Assembly: GCA_025201865.1 (NCBI GenBank)
Contig: MU603262.1
Span: 2,144-12,824 of the forward strand
Origin: Ramicandelaber brevisporus
Lineage: Eukaryota; Kickxellomycota; Ramicandelaberales; Ramicandelaberaceae
Direction: 5' to 3'
DNA: 10,681 nucleotides
Part shown: one piece after another, positions 8,231-10,681 of the stretch
How the letters are laid out: each line of letters begins with the position of its first letter
Position numbering within the stretch: the stretch's first letter is position 1
Notes under the pieces: generated by a model
What the model saw: the letters and a program-made list of their open reading frames with translations, nothing else
Database searches by the model: none
What the model was told of the DNA's origin: nothing
Position numbers and translations under genes: made by a program

Positions 8231-9793
8231 ATGATGAACGACGCGATAGAACAGCTGCTTGATCGAGCTGAGCTGGAGGCTGCTGGATTCAGACACGAGC
8301 TGAGGGCAGCTGCCGAACAGTTGGTCTTGTACACGAATGATCCTCAAGCGACGACAGGTGGAGGTGCGATATTCACTGGACGGTCGGGCTCCGGGAAGAG
8401 TCATGCAGCGCGTATCCTTGCCGTTGCATCGCAGCTGCCATTCATTGAACTCGATTCCACCCAGCTATATGGCAGCGACTTGCATCATGGCGAGAGTATT
8501 CTTCGAGCAGCATTTGATTCTAACGGTGAGAAGCACATTGTGATCCTGGACAATATCGATCTTCTCATTGCACCTGGTCAAGCAGGACAGGCAGCATCCC
8601 TTGTAGAGCGGAGGATGTACGGAGTGTTGCTGGCACTGCTGGACTCACCAACCCGTGCATGCTATGTGTTGGCCACTACCGGTCAGTCTCTATCAAGATT
8701 GCCATGCGAAATCACTCGGCCTGGCAGATTGGACACGGTCGTCGAGCTCCACACAATGGTTGCGAGCCAAAGACGTGCAGTTCTACAGAGGATGATGCAG
8801 CGGATACCACTGGGCGAGCATCGCGACAGAGTACTCACTGCTGCAGCTGAATTATCTCACGGATGCTCACCAGCCGAGCTGAAGAACATTTGTCTGCGAT
8901 TTGCAATGCTGATGGCAAAGAAACCTGAGGGTAGTTTGGTCGAGATGATGACGGATGTGTGCAAACAGATTCGGCCGTCCAATTTGCTGGAGTATAGTTC
9001 GGTAATGCAAACCTCGTCAGCTGCAATAGAGCCGTTCAGTGACATCTTTGGACTCGATTCAGCTGTCAAAGATTTGCAAATACTGCTTGACATGTGGATA
9101 CGACAGCCTGACAAATACACCAGGCTTGGTATTCAATGTCCTCGAGGTGTCGTGATTCACGGTCCCACTGGCACAGCCAAGTCAATGCTGGCAACTGGAT
9201 TTGCCCAAGCAGCATCTGCATCCGGCTGCAACACAGTGTACATTGACGGCACTATGATCCGGTCAGCTATTGTTGGTGAATCCGAAGCCCGGCTAGCAGA
9301 TGTGTTTGCTAGAGTTAAAGAGAGCGCGCCATGTGTGCTGCTGATTGACCACCTGGACATGATCGCACCGCGGCGAGGCACATCCACTAGTACGGAGAAC
9401 ACGGATGACCGACTTGTGGCCATGATGCTCACCGAGATTGACGGCATCTTCACCAAATCGAAGCGGAGTGAAAACCGACCATGCCTGGACATGATGATTG
9501 TGGCCACAACGAGTCGGCGTGCCCACATTGATCCAGCTCTATTGCGTCGTGGCCGTCTCGACATGGATATTGAAACTTCTGTTCCAAATGACGAACAGCG
9601 CAGGGCAATATTCCAAGGGATTGCACAGACAATGCCAGTTGTGCTTGTTGCGGGCGAGTTGGATGATCTCGTGCAAAAGACAAGTGGCATGACCGGGGCT
9701 GACATTCGCGGAATATGCACAGAGGCTGCACTGCATGCATTGCGCACCGACCCGGATGCAACTGTAATCACACGAAACAATTTCAAACTTTAA
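8231..9793 (+). CDS. Two-domain AAA ATPase, AFG2B/SPATA5L1-like, degenerate active sites
   Basis: The product is 520 residues from the ATG at 8231; a second ATG directly after it has the better context. D1: Walker A GRSGSGKS (50-57), Walker B ending Asp107-Asn108, GRLD at 165-168. D2: Walker A GPTGTAKS (311-318), Walker B ending Asp373-His374, GRLD at 441-444. The Ala before the D2 lysine also occurs in human SPATA5L1. So does the late segment CTEAALxAL with DATV and a terminal NNF/EHF, and the IRPS stretch at 248-251 before the D2 start. In that family AFG2A and AFG2B form hexamers that release maturation factors from pre-60S ribosomes. Odd here: both Walker B glutamates are replaced, the usual roughly 200-residue N-terminal domain is absent, and the last 30 or so residues are missing. 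A Cdc48-type or peroxisomal (PEX1/PEX6) AAA protein is less likely. Confidence 0.8.
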   Translation: MMNDAIEQLLDRAELEAAGFRHELRAAAEQLVLYTNDPQATTGGGAIFTGRSGSGKSHAARILAVASQLPFIELDSTQLYGSDLHHGESILRAAFDSNGEKHIVILDNIDLLIAPGQAGQAASLVERRMYGVLLALLDSPTRACYVLATTGQSLSRLPCEITRPGRLDTVVELHTMVASQRRAVLQRMMQRIPLGEHRDRVLTAAAELSHGCSPAELKNICLRFAMLMAKKPEGSLVEMMTDVCKQIRPSNLLEYSSVMQTSSAAIEPFSDIFGLDSAVKDLQILLDMWIRQPDKYTRLGIQCPRGVVIHGPTGTAKSMLATGFAQAASASGCNTVYIDGTMIRSAIVGESEARLADVFARVKESAPCVLLIDHLDMIAPRRGTSTSTENTDDRLVAMMLTEIDGIFTKSKRSENRPCLDMMIVATTSRRAHIDPALLRRGRLDMDIETSVPNDEQRRAIFQGIAQTMPVVLVAGELDDLVQKTSGMTGADIRGICTEAALHALRTDPDATVITRNNFKL

Positions 9794-9814
9794 GCTCCGT
9801 TACTCTTGAACAAG

Positions 9815-10681
9815 ATGACCACAACCCCTGTCGAGGCACTGATTGAGACTACGCGCGACGCCATCTTCGACCAGGCGTTCAAGGACGACGCGTTCTGCCT
9901 GAGCCGCTCCATCCACCACCACGCCGAGCTTGCCTTCAAAGAAGTGCAGTCGAGCAAACTGCTGGCTGACTATCTCGAGTCCAAAGGGTTTGCTGTGGAG
10001 CGCGGCGTGTCTGGACTGGAGACGGCTTTCGTTGCTCGGTTCTCGCTGGACAAGCCTGGGCCATCAGTTGCTTACATCAGCGAGTTCGACGCATTGAAGG
10101 ACATCGGCCACGCCTGCGCACACAACTTGATTGCAATTTCTGGAGTGGCAGCGGCAATTGGCGCGAAGGCGTGCATGGAGAAGCACGAGTTGGGTGGAAC
10201 CATCCTGCTCATTGGGACGCCGGGCGAAGAGGGCGGTGCAGGCAAGATTATCATGCTGAAAGACGAACACGGTCCAAGTCCGTTCCGTGGAGTGGATGCA
10301 GTCCTGATGCTGAACCTGCTCATTGGGACGCCGGGCGAAGAGGGCGGTGCAGGCAAGATTATCATGCTGAAAGACGAACACGGTCCAAGTCCGTTCCGTG
10401 GAGTGGATGCAGTTCTGATGCTTCACGGAAGCGGATCGAACACTGCTCAATACTCCACACTGGCTAGTCAGCGCATCTCACTTGAGTTCTTTGGCAAAGC
10501 TAGTCATGCTGCTGGCGCGCCTCACTTGGGAATCAATGCACTCGATGCAGCGAACCTGGCGTATACTGGCGTTGGTTTGCTCCGCCAGCACATTCGCGAC
10601 AAGGAGCGCATCCACGGTATCATCACATCAGGTGGTCAGGCGGCCAATGTCGTGCCGGATCACACAACCATGTCGTGGAGT
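9815..10681 (+). CDS. M20D-family amidohydrolase/dipeptidase, PM20D2-like (3' end outside window)
   Basis: The frame opens at ATG 9815 (A at -3) and stays open for 289 codons to the window edge, so the C-terminal part is missing. Family hallmarks: HHHAELAF (34-41), SEFDALKDIGHACAHN (89-104) with metal-binding His99 and His103 and Cys101, the metal-binding EE in GTPGEEGG (138-139), and GKASHAAGAPHLGINALDA (227-245), the start of the lid domain. Mammalian PM20D2 hydrolyses beta-alanyl- and gamma-aminobutyryl-lysine or -ornithine dipeptides; bacterial relatives act on aminobenzoyl-glutamate and other amides. The exact substrate here is unknown. Residues 131-167 are duplicated as 168-204, so the EE motif appears twice (138-139 and 175-176), which should disturb the catalytic domain unless the copy is spliced out. 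The gene starts 21 bases after the AAA stop. Confidence 0.88.
   Translation, partial: MTTTPVEALIETTRDAIFDQAFKDDAFCLSRSIHHHAELAFKEVQSSKLLADYLESKGFAVERGVSGLETAFVARFSLDKPGPSVAYISEFDALKDIGHACAHNLIAISGVAAAIGAKACMEKHELGGTILLIGTPGEEGGAGKIIMLKDEHGPSPFRGVDAVLMLNLLIGTPGEEGGAGKIIMLKDEHGPSPFRGVDAVLMLHGSGSNTAQYSTLASQRISLEFFGKASHAAGAPHLGINALDAANLAYTGVGLLRQHIRDKERIHGIITSGGQAANVVPDHTTMSWS
10205..10426. repeat. Tandem duplication, 2 x 111 bp, in the M20 gene
   Basis: Copy 1 spans 10205-10315 and copy 2 10316-10426. The first 98 bases are identical. The differences are C/T at 10303/10414 and two changes near the end (10312/10423, 10313/10424), so 108 of 111 bases match. The length is 37 codons, keeping frame. 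Copy 2 continues naturally into the rest of the protein and copy 1 continues naturally from what precedes it, which is the signature of a simple tandem duplication. It could be real, allelic or an assembly artefact. Confidence 0.95.

Noticed and set aside
8153-8404. An N-terminal extension of APS3 to 8404
   Set aside because: Sigma adaptins begin exactly at the MILGVLIVN strand, and the extension lies within the coding region of the divergent AAA gene.
9157-9786. A 209-codon open frame on the minus strand inside the AAA gene
   Set aside because: It lies fully opposite a gene with clear AAA motifs and its translation resembles no family. It results from codon choice on the sense strand.
10301-10412. 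A GT-AG intron (GT at 10301, AG at 10412) across the duplication
   Set aside because: It would remove 112 bases and break the reading frame; only the GC-AG option removes 111.
10064-10450. Repeated minus-strand frames over the M20 duplication
   Set aside because: They simply mirror the 111-bp tandem duplication of the plus-strand gene.

Overview
This window looks like nuclear DNA of a fungus. It carries an Rsp5/NEDD4-type HECT ligase of fungal length, a fungal-style WDR48/Duf1 protein with a long basic linker, an AP-3 sigma subunit and a small secreted cupredoxin-like protein. Every gene has its own ATG and reads through without an intron, including reading frames of 3.2 and 2.4 kb. Spacing is very tight in places and simple repeats are common in UTRs and linkers. 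Such intron poverty would fit an early-diverging lineage such as Kickxellomycotina, but that placement is a guess.

Layout. Four genes lie on the minus strand: a small secreted cupredoxin-like protein (97-498), a WDR48/Duf1/Bun107-like deubiquitinase cofactor (825-4007), an Rsp5-type C2-WW-HECT ubiquitin ligase (4690-7062) and the AP-3 adaptor sigma subunit (7547-8152). Two genes lie on the plus strand: a compact two-domain AAA protein resembling AFG2B/SPATA5L1 (8231-9793) and the 5' part of an M20D amidohydrolase resembling PM20D2 (9815 to the window end). The gene-free stretches are 499-824, 4008-4689 and 7063-7546. They are pyrimidine-rich on the minus (mRNA-sense) strand and carry short tandem and inverted repeats. 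The divergent AP-3 sigma and AAA genes share only 78 bp. The AAA and M20 genes are separated by 21 bp.

Functional themes. The ligase and the WDR48-like protein both belong to ubiquitin biology, and AP-3 and Rsp5 both act in trafficking to the vacuole. There is no sign of an operon or a dedicated cluster, so the neighbourhood is probably ordinary housekeeping.

The most unusual items are at the right end. The M20 gene holds an in-frame 111-bp tandem duplication (108 of 111 bases identical) that repeats its metal-binding EE motif. The duplication happens to be bounded so that a GC-AG splice would remove it exactly. The AAA protein lacks the Walker B glutamate in both ATPase domains and lacks the usual N-terminal domain. 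I saw no rRNA, tRNA, CRISPR array, transposase or viral sequence.
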